64,000 nucleotides of DNA from CALBPI01 sp039033995 (lineage in GTDB: Bacteria; Pseudomonadota; Gammaproteobacteria; Steroidobacterales; Woeseiaceae). Numbering within the stretch: the first letter of the stretch is position 1; every line of letters begins with the position of its first letter. The notes below the pieces were generated by a model, which ran no database searches, was not told where the DNA came from, and saw nothing but the letters and a program-made list of their open reading frames with translations. Shown here one piece after another: positions 9,566 through 18,919 of this stretch. The translations under genes and the position numbers were made by a program. The DNA is taken from the NCBI GenBank assembly GCA_039033995.1, contig JBCCBP010000017.1:4196-68195 (forward strand), read 5' to 3'.

Positions 9566-11695
9566 TCAGGATTGGCGTTCTACCCGCACAACGCCGGCTA
9601 CTTGCGACAGTTTGGTGAGTGCGCGACTCAGACTATCCAGACCGTCGACCTCGGTGTGCAGCTGGACGATGGCGCGTAACGTCTTGCGATTCACTTTGGA
9701 AGAATTACCAAGAATGCGAACATTTTCGTCATTCAACACACCACTGAGATCTTTCAGTAGTCCGTTTCGGTCCGATGCCTCAATACGAATGCTGACCGGG
9801 TAGCGCGCTTCCTTGTCGCTGCGCCACGCGACCTCGATCAGGCGCTCGGGCGCTTTGCTACCCAGTCGCTGCAACGCACTGCAACGCTGCGTGTGTACCG
9901 AAATGCCACGGCCTTGCGTGATATACCCCTGGATCGGCTCCGGTGGCACGGGATTACAACACCGTGCGAAGTGGGTCATGACCGAGTCGGTGCCGTCGAC
10001 CAGCACGGCACCACGTCCGCTCGGTTTGTGTTTGCGGCTACGTTTTTGTTTGGGCTGCTCCTGGTCCGCCGGCGCGATCAATTTCTGCGCCGCATGGAAA
10101 ACTGCAGCCGATGTAATGTCACCGACGCCGAGCGCGATACAAAGGCCATCAACGTCGTCGTAGCCCATGTGTGTGGCGAGTTTCGCGATTGGCAGATCCC
10201 GGATATTCATACGCTGCAGTTCGCGCTCGAGGTGGTCGCGCCCTTGCTTGCGGTTGATTTCTTTGTCTTGTTGGCGGAACCAACTGCGCACCTTGGTACG
10301 GCTGCGCGCTGAGGCGAGGAAGCCGCTACGCGGCGACAGCCAGTCTCTGCTCGGGTTCGGCTCTTTCGCGGTGATAATCTCGATGCGGTCGCCGTTGCGA
10401 ATCTGGTAGGTCAGATTGACGATGCGCCCGTTGGCTTTGGCGCCCCGACAGCGATGACCGATCTGTGTGTGTACCTGGTAGGCGAAATCGAGTGGTGTCG
10501 CACCCGCGGGTAGGTCGATGATGTCGCCGCGTGGTGTGATGGCGTAGACCCGGTCGCTGAATACGCCGTCACTAAGGCTGTCGAGCATATCGGCGCTACC
10601 GGCTTCATTGCCTTCGAGCAATTGCCGCAACCACGCGATTTTTTGCTCGAACGCACTGCTGCTGGTGCCGCCTTCTTTGTAGCGCCAGTGGGCAGCAACA
10701 CCGAGTTCTGCCTGAGCGTGCATATCCTCGGTGCGTATCTGGATTTCGAGCGGGCGACCCTCGGGCCCGAACACGGCCGTGTGTAGCGATTGGTAGTTAT
10801 TGCCTTTCGGGTTGGCAATGTAGTCGTCAAATTCCTCGCGAATGTAGGGCCAGCGGTTGTGTACGACGCCGAGTGCGGTATAGCACGCCGTGACCGTGTC
10901 TACGATGATGCGCACAGCGCGAATATCGAACAGATCATCAACCGACACATTTTTTCGCTGCAACTTACGATAGATAGAGAAAATGTGCTTAGGCCGCCCC
11001 GATACCTTGGCGTCCAGACCGGCGTCGCCCAATAGTGTCAGTAGCTCGTTGCGGGCATCTGCGATGTAACGTTCGCGTTCGTTGCGACGTTCATCCAGTT
11101 GCTTCGCGATGGCCTTGTAGTCGGCCGGTTGCAGAAACCGAAACGCAAAGTCTTCCAGTTCCCATTTCAGTTGCCAGATGCCCAGACGGTTGGCAAGTGG
11201 TGCAAAAATTTCGCGGGTATCCCGCGCCAGCATTTGCTGCTCTTCCACCGATGCCTCACGCGCCGCACGCAGGTCGCAAAGCTGCAGCGCCAGCCTGACG
11301 ATGACCAGGCGATAGTCGTTGACAACCGCCAGCAACATGCGACGCAACCCTTCCGACTGTGCTTCCGGCAAGCGCTCGCCCGGAAGCCATTGGCCCGGTA
11401 AGGAAAAGTCTAGCAGTGTCACTAATTCGCGACAGTGTGCTGCGATCGTCTTGCCCGCGTGTTTTTCTACGAAATTCAGTGACACCGCCTCGGCACGCAA
11501 GAATGGCGCGAGCGAGGCGCAGTCCAGCATGGTCGCGTCGAGACCGAGGCCCACCGCAACTTCGCGAACGGCACTCGATAATGCCGTGAGGTCGGGGTCG
11601 TCTGTCTGTGCGTGCAAACGGTCATGCCAGACTGGCGCGTTAGCTTCGCCGGCGGCATGTCCCTTTGGTAGCTCTTGTCGTGGATGCTGTGGCAT
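9566..11695 (-). CDS. relA: GTP pyrophosphokinase, ribosome-dependent (p)ppGpp synthetase I
   Basis: A 709-residue RelA/SpoT homolog that makes the stringent-response alarmone when uncharged tRNA enters the ribosome. The N-terminal hydrolase-like domain lacks the HD metal pair. In the synthetase domain the sequence EFDD (residues 288-291) stands before YIANPKGNNYQSLHT. This acidic EXDD signature marks monofunctional RelA; bifunctional enzymes have RXKD there. TGS (DRVYAITPRGDIIDLP...), a zinc-finger-like Cys/His segment (HFARCCNPVPPE) and a C-terminal ACT domain follow. I start at the ATG at 11695; the frame is open about 43 codons further, but that stretch is unlike the family. It is divergent from the YfaZ-like gene and convergent with lpd. 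Confidence 0.95.
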   Translation of the reverse strand: MPQHPRQELPKGHAAGEANAPVWHDRLHAQTDDPDLTALSSAVREVAVGLGLDATMLDCASLAPFLRAEAVSLNFVEKHAGKTIAAHCRELVTLLDFSLPGQWLPGERLPEAQSEGLRRMLLAVVNDYRLVIVRLALQLCDLRAAREASVEEQQMLARDTREIFAPLANRLGIWQLKWELEDFAFRFLQPADYKAIAKQLDERRNERERYIADARNELLTLLGDAGLDAKVSGRPKHIFSIYRKLQRKNVSVDDLFDIRAVRIIVDTVTACYTALGVVHNRWPYIREEFDDYIANPKGNNYQSLHTAVFGPEGRPLEIQIRTEDMHAQAELGVAAHWRYKEGGTSSSAFEQKIAWLRQLLEGNEAGSADMLDSLSDGVFSDRVYAITPRGDIIDLPAGATPLDFAYQVHTQIGHRCRGAKANGRIVNLTYQIRNGDRIEIITAKEPNPSRDWLSPRSGFLASARSRTKVRSWFRQQDKEINRKQGRDHLERELQRMNIRDLPIAKLATHMGYDDVDGLCIALGVGDITSAAVFHAAQKLIAPADQEQPKQKRSRKHKPSGRGAVLVDGTDSVMTHFARCCNPVPPEPIQGYITQGRGISVHTQRCSALQRLGSKAPERLIEVAWRSDKEARYPVSIRIEASDRNGLLKDLSGVLNDENVRILGNSSKVNRKTLRAIVQLHTEVDGLDSLSRALTKLSQVAGVVRVERQS

Positions 11696-11860
11696 TCGCC
11701 TGCCAATGTCCTCTTGAAAACCGGGCAGATTGCACGCCCGATAACCGGTATCATAACCAAAACGGGAGCGTTGTCGTCGCCTGAACCAATTTGTAGACGA
11801 CGGGTCGCACACACTGACAGACAACGGAACTGGATTAAGCCAGAAATCAGGAGAATGACA

Positions 11861-12439
11861 ATGACCAGACTTCGTATTCGTAGTGCAGGTTCGCTCGTGC
11901 TGACACTTGCTCTAGCGCTCACTGCCACGGGCCATGCTGCGGAACTTGATTTGAATTTGAATGACGATGCGGCGCGTCTCAGTTTCGCCAGCGATATCAC
12001 CGCGCGCAATCTTCGGTTCGACCTGGGCTGGTTGCATCACCAGGATCGTGGCGATGTCGTCAATGTCGGACTGCACCTGACCGGTGAGGCATCGCCTGGC
12101 GCTAACCCCGTCATCGGTGGTCTCGGTGGCAAAATTTTTGTGATCGATCCGGATGCGCTCAATGTCGATGCAGTGGTACTCGGGATTGGCGGATACCTCC
12201 GGTATACGATGCCCCAGTACGATCGGATCAATGTCTACGCGCATGCCTACATTGCACCGGATGTATTGTCGTTCGGCGATGGAGACCGCTTCCATGAAGT
12301 CGAGGCGCGCATCGGCTACAACGTATTGCGAGAAGCGGATGTCTATATCGGCTTGCGAAACATCAGCGCCAATTTTGATAACGGTGCCGAGTTGACCGTC
12401 GATACCGGTTTGATCGCGGGTATTCAATTGCGCTTTTAA
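11861..12439 (+). CDS. YfaZ-family outer-membrane protein
   Basis: A 192-residue exported protein. A signal peptide (SLVLTLALALTATGHA) precedes a barrel with strands such as ADVYIGLRNISANF and a terminal Phe (AGIQLRF). The pattern LDLNLNDDAARLSFASD at the mature N-terminus matches the YfaZ family of predicted porins. Two ATGs lie close together (11855 and 11861). The AGGAG at 11849-11853 is seven bases from the second and one base from the first, so I use the second. Substrate and role are unknown. It is divergent from relA and precedes yebC by 32 bases. Confidence 0.8.
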   Translation: MTRLRIRSAGSLVLTLALALTATGHAAELDLNLNDDAARLSFASDITARNLRFDLGWLHHQDRGDVVNVGLHLTGEASPGANPVIGGLGGKIFVIDPDALNVDAVVLGIGGYLRYTMPQYDRINVYAHAYIAPDVLSFGDGDRFHEVEARIGYNVLREADVYIGLRNISANFDNGAELTVDTGLIAGIQLRF

Positions 12440-12471
12440 GTGCGACTGGACAGGACGAGACAGGAACGAAC

Positions 12472-13218
12472 ATGGCAGGACATAGCAAATGGGCGAATAT
12501 CCAACATCGCAAAGGCGCCCAGGATAAGAAACGCGGTAAATTGTTCACGAAGCTGATCCGTGAAATAACGGTTGCGGCGCGCATGGGTGGTGGCGATATC
12601 GATGCCAACCCACGGTTACGACTGGCCATCGACAAAGCTAAAGCGCAAAGCATGCCAAAGGACAATATCGAGCGTGCGGTCAAACGCGGTGCGGGCGAGT
12701 TGGATGGCGCGGACTACATTGAAATTCGCTACGAGGGCTATGGACCTGGTGGTACCGCAGTGATGGTCGATTGCATGACCGACAATCGCAATCGTACGGT
12801 TGCGGAAGTCCGTCACGCGTTCTCCAAATTCGGTGGTAACCTCGGCGCGGATGGCTCAGTCGCTTACCTGTTCCATCATGTGGGCTTGCTCAACTATCCG
12901 GCGGGCAGCGATGAGGACGCGGTGATGGAAGCGGCAATTGAGGCTGGCGCGGAGGATGTCATCGTCAGCGATGATCGCTCGATCGAGGTGATCACCGAGC
13001 CGCCGGAGTTTGAGCAGGTCAGGGACGCGATGGTTGCGGCGGCTTTGCCGCCAGAAAACGCCGAGGTAACGATGCGGGCAGAAACCGCCTCTGAGCTCGG
13101 TCGCAAAGAAGCGGAGTCGATGATCAAGTTGCTGGATACGCTGGAAGATCTCGACGACGTGCAGAACGTCTACAGTAACGCGGATATCTCGGAAGAGATC
13201 CTCGCTGAGATTGCGTAG
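12472..13218 (+). CDS. yebC: YebC/TACO1-family translation or transcription factor
   Basis: A 248-residue protein of the universally distributed YebC/TACO1 family, starting with the hallmark MAGHSKWANIQHRKGAQD. The three-domain family fold is complete (RYEGYGPGGTAVMVD, NRTVAEVRHAFSKFGGNLG and the acidic C-terminal domain). Members have been reported as DNA-binding regulators and, more recently, as factors that help ribosomes through proline stretches; this copy cannot be assigned between these from sequence. It heads yebC-ruvC-ruvA-ruvB; its stop codon is immediately followed by the ruvC ATG. Confidence 0.95.
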   Translation: MAGHSKWANIQHRKGAQDKKRGKLFTKLIREITVAARMGGGDIDANPRLRLAIDKAKAQSMPKDNIERAVKRGAGELDGADYIEIRYEGYGPGGTAVMVDCMTDNRNRTVAEVRHAFSKFGGNLGADGSVAYLFHHVGLLNYPAGSDEDAVMEAAIEAGAEDVIVSDDRSIEVITEPPEFEQVRDAMVAAALPPENAEVTMRAETASELGRKEAESMIKLLDTLEDLDDVQNVYSNADISEEILAEIA

Positions 13219-13743
13219 ATGACGCAGCGCCCGGCCATACGAATCATGGGCATCGACCCGGGTTCGAGAGTCACCGGTTTTGGTGTCATCGATGCGGTCG
13301 GCAGTGATTTCCAGTTCGTCGCGGCGGGCTGCATACGCTGTGGTGATGGCGAGTTCAACGATCGGCTGCGACGAATCTACGAACAGACAGGCGCATTGCT
13401 GCGCGAATGGCAGCCGCAGCAGATGGCGGTGGAGCAAGTATTTGTCAGCCAGAATGCCGGCTCAGCGCTCAAACTGGGTGCGGCGAGATCCGCCGCGATT
13501 TGTGCCGGTTTCGAGTGGCAGCAAGTGACGCTCGCGGAGTATGCACCGCGCCAGATCAAGCAGGCCGTGACCGGCACAGGCGGCGCGGATAAGGCCCAGG
13601 TGCAACATATGATCAAGGCGCTGCTAAAAATAACCGGTGACTTACAAGCCGATGCGGCCGATGCGCTCGCGGTGGCGGTGTGTCACGGCAACAGCCAGCG
13701 TCTGAATCGCCGGCTGGCTAAAGCGATGGCGGGGTCTGCATGA
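13219..13743 (+). CDS. ruvC: Holliday junction resolvase RuvC
   Basis: A 174-residue endonuclease that cuts Holliday junctions symmetrically during recombinational repair. RNase H-like acidic residues are present: D13 in RIMGIDPGSRVTGFG, the Glu of MAVEQVF, and the C-terminal pair in QADAADALAVAVCH. Length is normal for the family. The ATG directly abuts the yebC stop, and the end overlaps the ruvA ATG by four bases, so translation of the three ruv genes is likely coupled. Confidence 0.96.
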   Translation: MTQRPAIRIMGIDPGSRVTGFGVIDAVGSDFQFVAAGCIRCGDGEFNDRLRRIYEQTGALLREWQPQQMAVEQVFVSQNAGSALKLGAARSAAICAGFEWQQVTLAEYAPRQIKQAVTGTGGADKAQVQHMIKALLKITGDLQADAADALAVAVCHGNSQRLNRRLAKAMAGSA

Positions 13744-14336
13744 TCAGCTTTGTGCGCGGTCGGATCAGCGGCAAGCACGCACCCACCGTCGTACTCGACG
13801 TCGGCGGTATTGGCTACGATATCGAAACGCCGATGTCGACTTTTCTGACGTTGCCGGCCGTCGGTGCCGACGTACAGTTGTTAACCCATTTCCTGGTGCG
13901 AGAAGATGCGCAGTTGTTGTATGGGTTTTCAACGGATGAGGAACGTGCGCTGTTCCGAAACCTATTGAAGGTGTCTGGTGTCGGCGCGCGGATCGCGCTG
14001 GCGATCCTGTCAGGCATCAGTGTCAGCGGCTTTCGCCGTTGTGTGGAATACGAAGATGTCCCGGCTTTGGTAAAAGTGCCGGGTATCGGCAAGAAAACGG
14101 CTGAGCGTCTCATCGTAGAGATGCGTGACAAGCTCGGCGACGCTAGTGTGGCGACGACGACAACGCAGGCGGTTGCGACACCAGAGACCGGACGCGGTGA
14201 AGCGTACTCTGCGCTGCTCGCGCTTGGCTACCGCGACGCGGAGGTGCGCAAATTGTTGCAGGCGGTCGAGCAGTCGGGTGAAGCATCGAGCACCGAAGAC
14301 TATATCCGACTGGCACTAAAAAAGGCGGTTGGCTGA
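13740..14336 (+). CDS. ruvA: Holliday junction DNA helicase subunit RuvA
   Basis: A 198-residue four-way-junction binding protein that loads RuvB. The N-terminal OB fold (MISFVRGRISGKHAPTVVLD), the two helix-hairpin-helix motifs in the middle (LLKVSGVGARIALAIL and LVKVPGIGKKTAERL) and the C-terminal RuvB-contacting domain (EAYSALLALGYRDAEVRKLL) are all present. An Ala/Thr-rich flexible linker lies between residues about 138 and 155. It overlaps ruvC by four bases. Confidence 0.96.
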   Translation: MISFVRGRISGKHAPTVVLDVGGIGYDIETPMSTFLTLPAVGADVQLLTHFLVREDAQLLYGFSTDEERALFRNLLKVSGVGARIALAILSGISVSGFRRCVEYEDVPALVKVPGIGKKTAERLIVEMRDKLGDASVATTTTQAVATPETGRGEAYSALLALGYRDAEVRKLLQAVEQSGEASSTEDYIRLALKKAVG

Positions 14337-14340
14337 CACA

Positions 14341-15402
14341 ATGACAGAGCAAGATGACATTCGCATGGTGGCCGGCGACAGTCAGACCGATGACCGTGTT
14401 TTTGATCGCGCGATTCGTCCGACGACGCTGGCCGAATATGTGGGTCAGCCAGCGGTCAAAGAACAGATGGAGATCTTTGTCAGCGCTGCGCGGAATCGTG
14501 CGGAGTCGTTGGACCACGTATTGATTTTTGGTCCGCCAGGTCTCGGTAAAACGACACTCGCCAATATCATCGCGAATGAGATGTCTGTCAGTTTGCGTCA
14601 GACCTCGGGGCCCGTGCTCGAGAAGCCGGGTGATCTCGCGGCGATCTTGACTAACCTAGAGCCGAACGATGTGTTGTTTGTCGATGAGATTCATCGCTTG
14701 AGCCCCGTCGTTGAGGAAGTCCTCTATCCGGCGATGGAGGATTTTCAACTCGACATCATGATCGGTGAAGGTCCAGCGGCGCGCTCGATCAAGCTCGACT
14801 TGCCGCCATTTACACTCGTCGGTGCGACCACGCGCGCCGGATTGCTCACGTCGCCACTACGCGACCGATTCGGCATTGTGCAGCGGCTGGAGTTCTATTC
14901 GGTTGCAGAGCTGACCGCGATCGTCACCCGTTCAGCCGGTATTTTGAATCTCACGATCGATGAGCGGGGCGCAGAGCTTATTGCGCGCCGATCCCGGGGC
15001 ACGCCACGCATTGCGAACCGCTTGCTGAGACGGGTGCGCGACTACGCGGAGGTGCGATCGGACGGTGTGGTCAATGAACAGTCAGCCACGGCGGCGATGG
15101 ATATGCTCGAAGTGGACCCGCATGGTTTCGACGCGATGGATCGCAGGCTATTGCTGACCATTATCGAGAAGTTTGATGGCGGTCCGGTGGGCGTCGACAG
15201 CCTTTCTGCGGCGATCGGTGAAGAGCGGGGCACTATTGAGGATGTTCTCGAGCCGTATCTGATTCAGCAAGGCTTTCTGATGCGCACCGCTCGCGGACGA
15301 GTGGCGACGCGCAACGCCTACCTGCATTTCGGACTGCCCGCACCACGCGCGGAGACCGCCGTCGATTTGCCGTTGTTTGATGAGTCGCCAACGGACCAGT
15401 GA
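14341..15402 (+). CDS. ruvB: Holliday junction branch-migration ATPase RuvB
   Basis: A 353-residue AAA+ motor that drives branch migration with RuvA. It shows Walker A GPPGLGKTTLA, Walker B VDEIHRL, sensor 1 GATTRAG and the C-terminal winged helix that includes EPYLIQQGFLMRTARGRVAT. I place the start at the ATG at 14341, four bases after the ruvA stop, behind an AGGCGG site. A TTG at 14329 inside ruvA is in frame but less likely. The next gene, tolQ, follows after 30 bases. Confidence 0.96.
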   Translation: MTEQDDIRMVAGDSQTDDRVFDRAIRPTTLAEYVGQPAVKEQMEIFVSAARNRAESLDHVLIFGPPGLGKTTLANIIANEMSVSLRQTSGPVLEKPGDLAAILTNLEPNDVLFVDEIHRLSPVVEEVLYPAMEDFQLDIMIGEGPAARSIKLDLPPFTLVGATTRAGLLTSPLRDRFGIVQRLEFYSVAELTAIVTRSAGILNLTIDERGAELIARRSRGTPRIANRLLRRVRDYAEVRSDGVVNEQSATAAMDMLEVDPHGFDAMDRRLLLTIIEKFDGGPVGVDSLSAAIGEERGTIEDVLEPYLIQQGFLMRTARGRVATRNAYLHFGLPAPRAETAVDLPLFDESPTDQ

Positions 15403-15432
15403 ACTGCCTGATCGCTTTGGAGTCGTACCCTT

Positions 15433-16131
15433 ATGCACAGTGATACTTCTATTCTCAATCTGGTGCTCGATGCCAGCATCGTCGTGCAACTTGTCATGGC
15501 GTCACTGCTCGCAGCATCGGTGTATTCGTGGTTTACGATTATTCGCAAGCGCCGTTTGTTGTCGCATGCACAAAGTGTGGCAGACAAATTCGAATCGGCC
15601 TTCTGGTCCGGATCTGACCTGTCGTCGCTGTATCGCGATGTGACTGGTGGCAAAGGTGCCGGGCCGGGCATGCCGGCGATTTTCGAGAGCGGCTTCCGGG
15701 AATTCAGTCGCCTCTCACAACAGCAGGATGTATCGCCGGAGCGGATGGTAGAAACGGCACGTCGAGCCATGCGGGTCAGTCTGACGCGCGAGACAGAAAC
15801 ACTTGAACAAGGACTCGCGTCGCTCGCAACGATCGGTTCGACGAGTCCTTATGTCGGACTGTTCGGTACGGTGTGGGGCATCATGAATTCTTTCACCAGT
15901 CTTGGCACGAATACGCAGACTGCGACGCTGCAGGCCGTGGCGCCCGGCATTGCGGAGGCGCTGGTCGCTACTGCGATGGGTTTGTTCGCGGCGATACCTG
16001 CGGTGATTTTTTACAACCGCTATGCGGACAAGCTCAGCCGCATCGAATCGCGATTTGAGACCTTCGTCGAAGAATTCCTGAGCATCCTCGAGCGTCACGC
16101 GCGGCGACGCAACGCCGATAAGGTAGCCTGA
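15433..16131 (+). CDS. tolQ: Tol-Pal system proton channel subunit TolQ
   Basis: A 232-residue inner-membrane protein of the MotA/TolQ/ExbB family with three transmembrane helices (near residues 14-34, 135-160 and 170-195). TolQ forms the proton channel with TolR and energises TolA to pull the outer membrane in at the division site. The conserved ATIGSTSPYVGLFGTVWGIM block and the third helix with AEALVATAMGLFAAIPAVI are intact. It opens tolQRAB-pal-cpoB. The ybgC thioesterase gene that often precedes tolQ is missing; ruvB stands there instead. Confidence 0.95.
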   Translation: MHSDTSILNLVLDASIVVQLVMASLLAASVYSWFTIIRKRRLLSHAQSVADKFESAFWSGSDLSSLYRDVTGGKGAGPGMPAIFESGFREFSRLSQQQDVSPERMVETARRAMRVSLTRETETLEQGLASLATIGSTSPYVGLFGTVWGIMNSFTSLGTNTQTATLQAVAPGIAEALVATAMGLFAAIPAVIFYNRYADKLSRIESRFETFVEEFLSILERHARRRNADKVA

Positions 16132-16134
16132 GTC

Positions 16135-16572
16135 ATGGCCAAGCGTCGCTTGATGGGCGATATCAACGTCGTGCCGTACATCGACGTGATGCTGGTGTTG
16201 CTGATCATCTTCATGGTGACAGCGCCATTGCTGACGCAAGGCATCGAAGTGGACTTGCCGAACGCTGATGCTGCACCACTCGATGTTGATCCGGAAGACG
16301 AAGAATTGCCGTTAGTGTTGTCTGTTAGTGCCGATGGCAACCTGTTTTTGAATCAGGGCGCCGATAAAACCTCGCCGGCGCCGGATGCCGAGATCGTGCG
16401 GCAGGTGTCCATCGTGTTGCAACGAAAACCGAAGACACCTGTATTGGTCAAGGCGGATCAGGCGGTACCGTATGGGCGAGTGGTCTACGCAATGGTCTTG
16501 TTGCAAAAGGGCGGTGCGGAACAAATTGGATTCATCACAGACCCGCTCGACGAGACGGCACAACGCCCGTAA
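16135..16572 (+). CDS. tolR: Tol-Pal system protein TolR
   Basis: A 145-residue ExbD/TolR protein: short cytoplasmic N-terminus (MAKRRLMGDINVV), one transmembrane helix bearing the essential proton-path aspartate (D17 in PYIDVMLVLLIIFMV) and a periplasmic domain that dimerises and contacts peptidoglycan. It begins three bases after the tolQ stop and is followed 17 bases later by tolA. Confidence 0.95.
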   Translation: MAKRRLMGDINVVPYIDVMLVLLIIFMVTAPLLTQGIEVDLPNADAAPLDVDPEDEELPLVLSVSADGNLFLNQGADKTSPAPDAEIVRQVSIVLQRKPKTPVLVKADQAVPYGRVVYAMVLLQKGGAEQIGFITDPLDETAQRP

Positions 16573-16589
16573 GGCTCTGACCCAGACCA

Positions 16590-17504
16590 ATGCGTGTTGT
16601 GTTTGACAACGTACTGGCAGCGATTGGCACGATAGCGCTGCACGCGCTGCTGATCTGGCTGTTGCTCGTCGGTGTGCGCTGGGAGCGTCCCCCGGAAGAC
16701 CGTGCAATGACAACGTTGAAAGCCGTCGTCGTCGACGCGAGCGCATTTGAACAGGTAGCACCTGACGTTGATGAGCAGGTGCGCGAAGCGCAAGAGGAGG
16801 CTGAGGCGGCGCTGCAACGTGAAGCCGAAGCGGAGCGACAGCGTGAGGCGGAAGCACAGCGCCAACGCGAGGCGGAAGCAGAGCGTCAACGCGAGGCCGA
16901 AGCAGTGCGCCAACGCGAGGCGGAAGCAGAGCGCCAACGCGAGGCGGAAGCAGTGCGACAACGAGAAGCAGAAGCCGAGCGCGAGGCAGAGGCGGCACGG
17001 CAACGGGAGGCGGAAGCAGCACGTCAACGCGAGGCCGAGGCAGAAAGACAGCGTCAACGCGAGGCGGAAGAACGACGTCGTCGCGAGGCGGAAGAACGGC
17101 GCAGGCGTGAGGCTGAAGCGGAAGCGGAACGCCAGCGGCAGCGCGAGCGCGCGCGGCAGGAAGCACTGGAAGCGCAGCTGCAGGCAGAATTGGCCGCGGA
17201 AGAAGCGCGAGAAGGCGCTGTTAGAGATGGTCTGCTGGCTCAGTACATCGAGTTGATTCGGCAGAAGGTGGAGCGCAATTGGATACGGCCAGCCAGCGTT
17301 CCGGATGGGCTAACCTGCGTTGTTGCGGTAAGACAGCTCCGCAACGGTGAAGTCGTCTCGGTGCGCGTCGTTGAGTGCTCGGGTGGCGAGGCGCTGATTC
17401 GATCGATTGAACAAGCGGTATTAAGCGCGTCACCGCTACCGGAGCCACCGGATGCCAGTCTGTTTGAACCAAATCTCGAATTCCCGTTCAAAACGGGTGA
17501 ATAG
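16590..17504 (+). CDS. tolA: Tol-Pal system protein TolA with long coiled coil
   Basis: A 304-residue trans-periplasmic linker. One N-terminal membrane helix (AIGTIALHALLIWLLLVGV) anchors it to TolQR. Residues about 60-205 form a long charged helix made largely of the octapeptide QREAEAER and close variants. The C-terminal globular domain (LLAQYIELIRQKVERNWIRP through FPFKTGE) contacts TolB and Pal. The helix is encoded by a degenerate 24-bp tandem repeat (roughly 16810-17110) whose copy number may vary between strains. The length is shorter than the roughly 420 residues in E. coli but typical of other gammaproteobacteria. Confidence 0.93.
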   Translation: MRVVFDNVLAAIGTIALHALLIWLLLVGVRWERPPEDRAMTTLKAVVVDASAFEQVAPDVDEQVREAQEEAEAALQREAEAERQREAEAQRQREAEAERQREAEAVRQREAEAERQREAEAVRQREAEAEREAEAARQREAEAARQREAEAERQRQREAEERRRREAEERRRREAEAEAERQRQRERARQEALEAQLQAELAAEEAREGAVRDGLLAQYIELIRQKVERNWIRPASVPDGLTCVVAVRQLRNGEVVSVRVVECSGGEALIRSIEQAVLSASPLPEPPDASLFEPNLEFPFKTGE

Positions 17505-17555
17505 GCGAAGTTGACACGTTATAGTTGCGTTATGGCACATCTTATTGATTACGAA

Positions 17556-18881
17556 ATGAAAATGAGCTCTAGTAGTCGTCTGATTCGACGCCTGGCGATC
17601 GTGCTTATTGGGGCGCTTGGCCTGATGCTCAGCGGCGTTTCGAAGGCGCAGCTGGTGATCGAAATCACCAAAGGCGCCAGCAAGCCGGTGCCGATTGCGC
17701 TGGTGCCGTTCGGCTGGGAAGGTGGCGGGCCACCGCCGGCAGATATTGCAGCAATTGTTCGATCAGACCTCGTCGGCAGTTCCCGGTTCGACGTGTTGGA
17801 TGGCGAGATGTTACCGGCGTTGCCCACGCGCGGTGTCGCGGTGGATTTCGATAACTGGCGTCGCGTTGCGGTGAACTATCTGTTGGTTGGCGAGCTGGCA
17901 CGCGAGGGCGAGGAATACAGCCTGCGATTCCAGGTGTTCGATGTCTATGGTGCCCGCCAGGTGGTCGCTGATCGGTTGATCGTGCCCGCCGCCGATCTTC
18001 GCGAAGCGGGGCATCGCGTGGCTGATGCGGTATACGAAGCGGTGACAGGCATAAAGGGTGTGTTCGCCACACGGGTGGCCTATGTATCGGTAGCGCGAAG
18101 TGGCAACGAGCAGACGTACCGACTGATCATGGCCGACGCTGACGGTAACAATGAACGCCCGTTTGTCGAAAGCAACGAGCCGATTATGTCGCCGGTATGG
18201 AGTCCCGACGGGCGGAGTATCGCTTACGTATCGTTTGAAAGCGGACAGGCCGCCGTCTACGTGCAGACGTTGCGTACCGGCAGCCGTCGTAAGGTTTCCG
18301 CAAGAGCGGGGGTGAACAATGCGCCGTCCTGGTCGCCCGACGGGCGTAATCTGGCGTTGACGCTTTCTGATGCGGACGGCAACCTCGATGTCTACGTATT
18401 AAAACTGATCGGTAACAAGCTGACCCGCATCACCAGTCGGCGTTCGATCGAAACCGAGCCAACCTGGTCCGCCGACGGCAAGACGCTCTATTTCACATCG
18501 GACCGCGGCGGTGCCCCGCAGATTTATCGTGCGCCGGCGAATGGTGATGGCGAACCCGAGCGTGTGACCTTCGAAGGCAACTATAATGCACGCCCGCGGG
18601 TATCCCCGGACGGACGCTGGTTGGCGATGGTGCACAATGATCGCGGTCGTTTTCGTGTGGCCGTACAAAACCTCGAAAACGACAGTTTTCAGGTGCTAAG
18701 CGACGGTGCACTGGATGAATCCCCCTCGTTTGCACCAAATTCCGCCCAGATTATTTATGCCACGCGCCGCGCGGGTCGCGGCGTACTGGAAACCGTCAGT
18801 GTCGATGGCCAGGTTAGTGGCCGTGTGAAATCGGTGGGCAGCGATGTTAGAGAACCCGCTTGGTCACCGTTTAGACCCTGA
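17556..18881 (+). CDS. tolB: Tol-Pal system periplasmic protein TolB
   Basis: A 441-residue periplasmic protein. After a signal peptide (RRLAIVLIGALGLMLSGVSKAQ) comes the N-terminal alpha/beta domain (PIALVPFGWEGGG...), then a beta propeller visible as repeated blades: SPVWSPDGRSIAYVS, APSWSPDGRNLALTL, EPTWSADGKTLYFTS, RPRVSPDGRWLAMV and SPSFAPNSAQIIYA. TolB shuttles between Pal and TolA. The start is uncertain because no strong ribosome site is present: ATGs at 17532, 17556 and 17562 are all in frame. I use 17556, which gives a normal signal peptide. Confidence 0.93.
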   Translation: MKMSSSSRLIRRLAIVLIGALGLMLSGVSKAQLVIEITKGASKPVPIALVPFGWEGGGPPPADIAAIVRSDLVGSSRFDVLDGEMLPALPTRGVAVDFDNWRRVAVNYLLVGELAREGEEYSLRFQVFDVYGARQVVADRLIVPAADLREAGHRVADAVYEAVTGIKGVFATRVAYVSVARSGNEQTYRLIMADADGNNERPFVESNEPIMSPVWSPDGRSIAYVSFESGQAAVYVQTLRTGSRRKVSARAGVNNAPSWSPDGRNLALTLSDADGNLDVYVLKLIGNKLTRITSRRSIETEPTWSADGKTLYFTSDRGGAPQIYRAPANGDGEPERVTFEGNYNARPRVSPDGRWLAMVHNDRGRFRVAVQNLENDSFQVLSDGALDESPSFAPNSAQIIYATRRAGRGVLETVSVDGQVSGRVKSVGSDVREPAWSPFRP

Positions 18882-18919
18882 TATCATTACCTACAGCGAT
18901 TCGTAAGGAGTTACCACTC

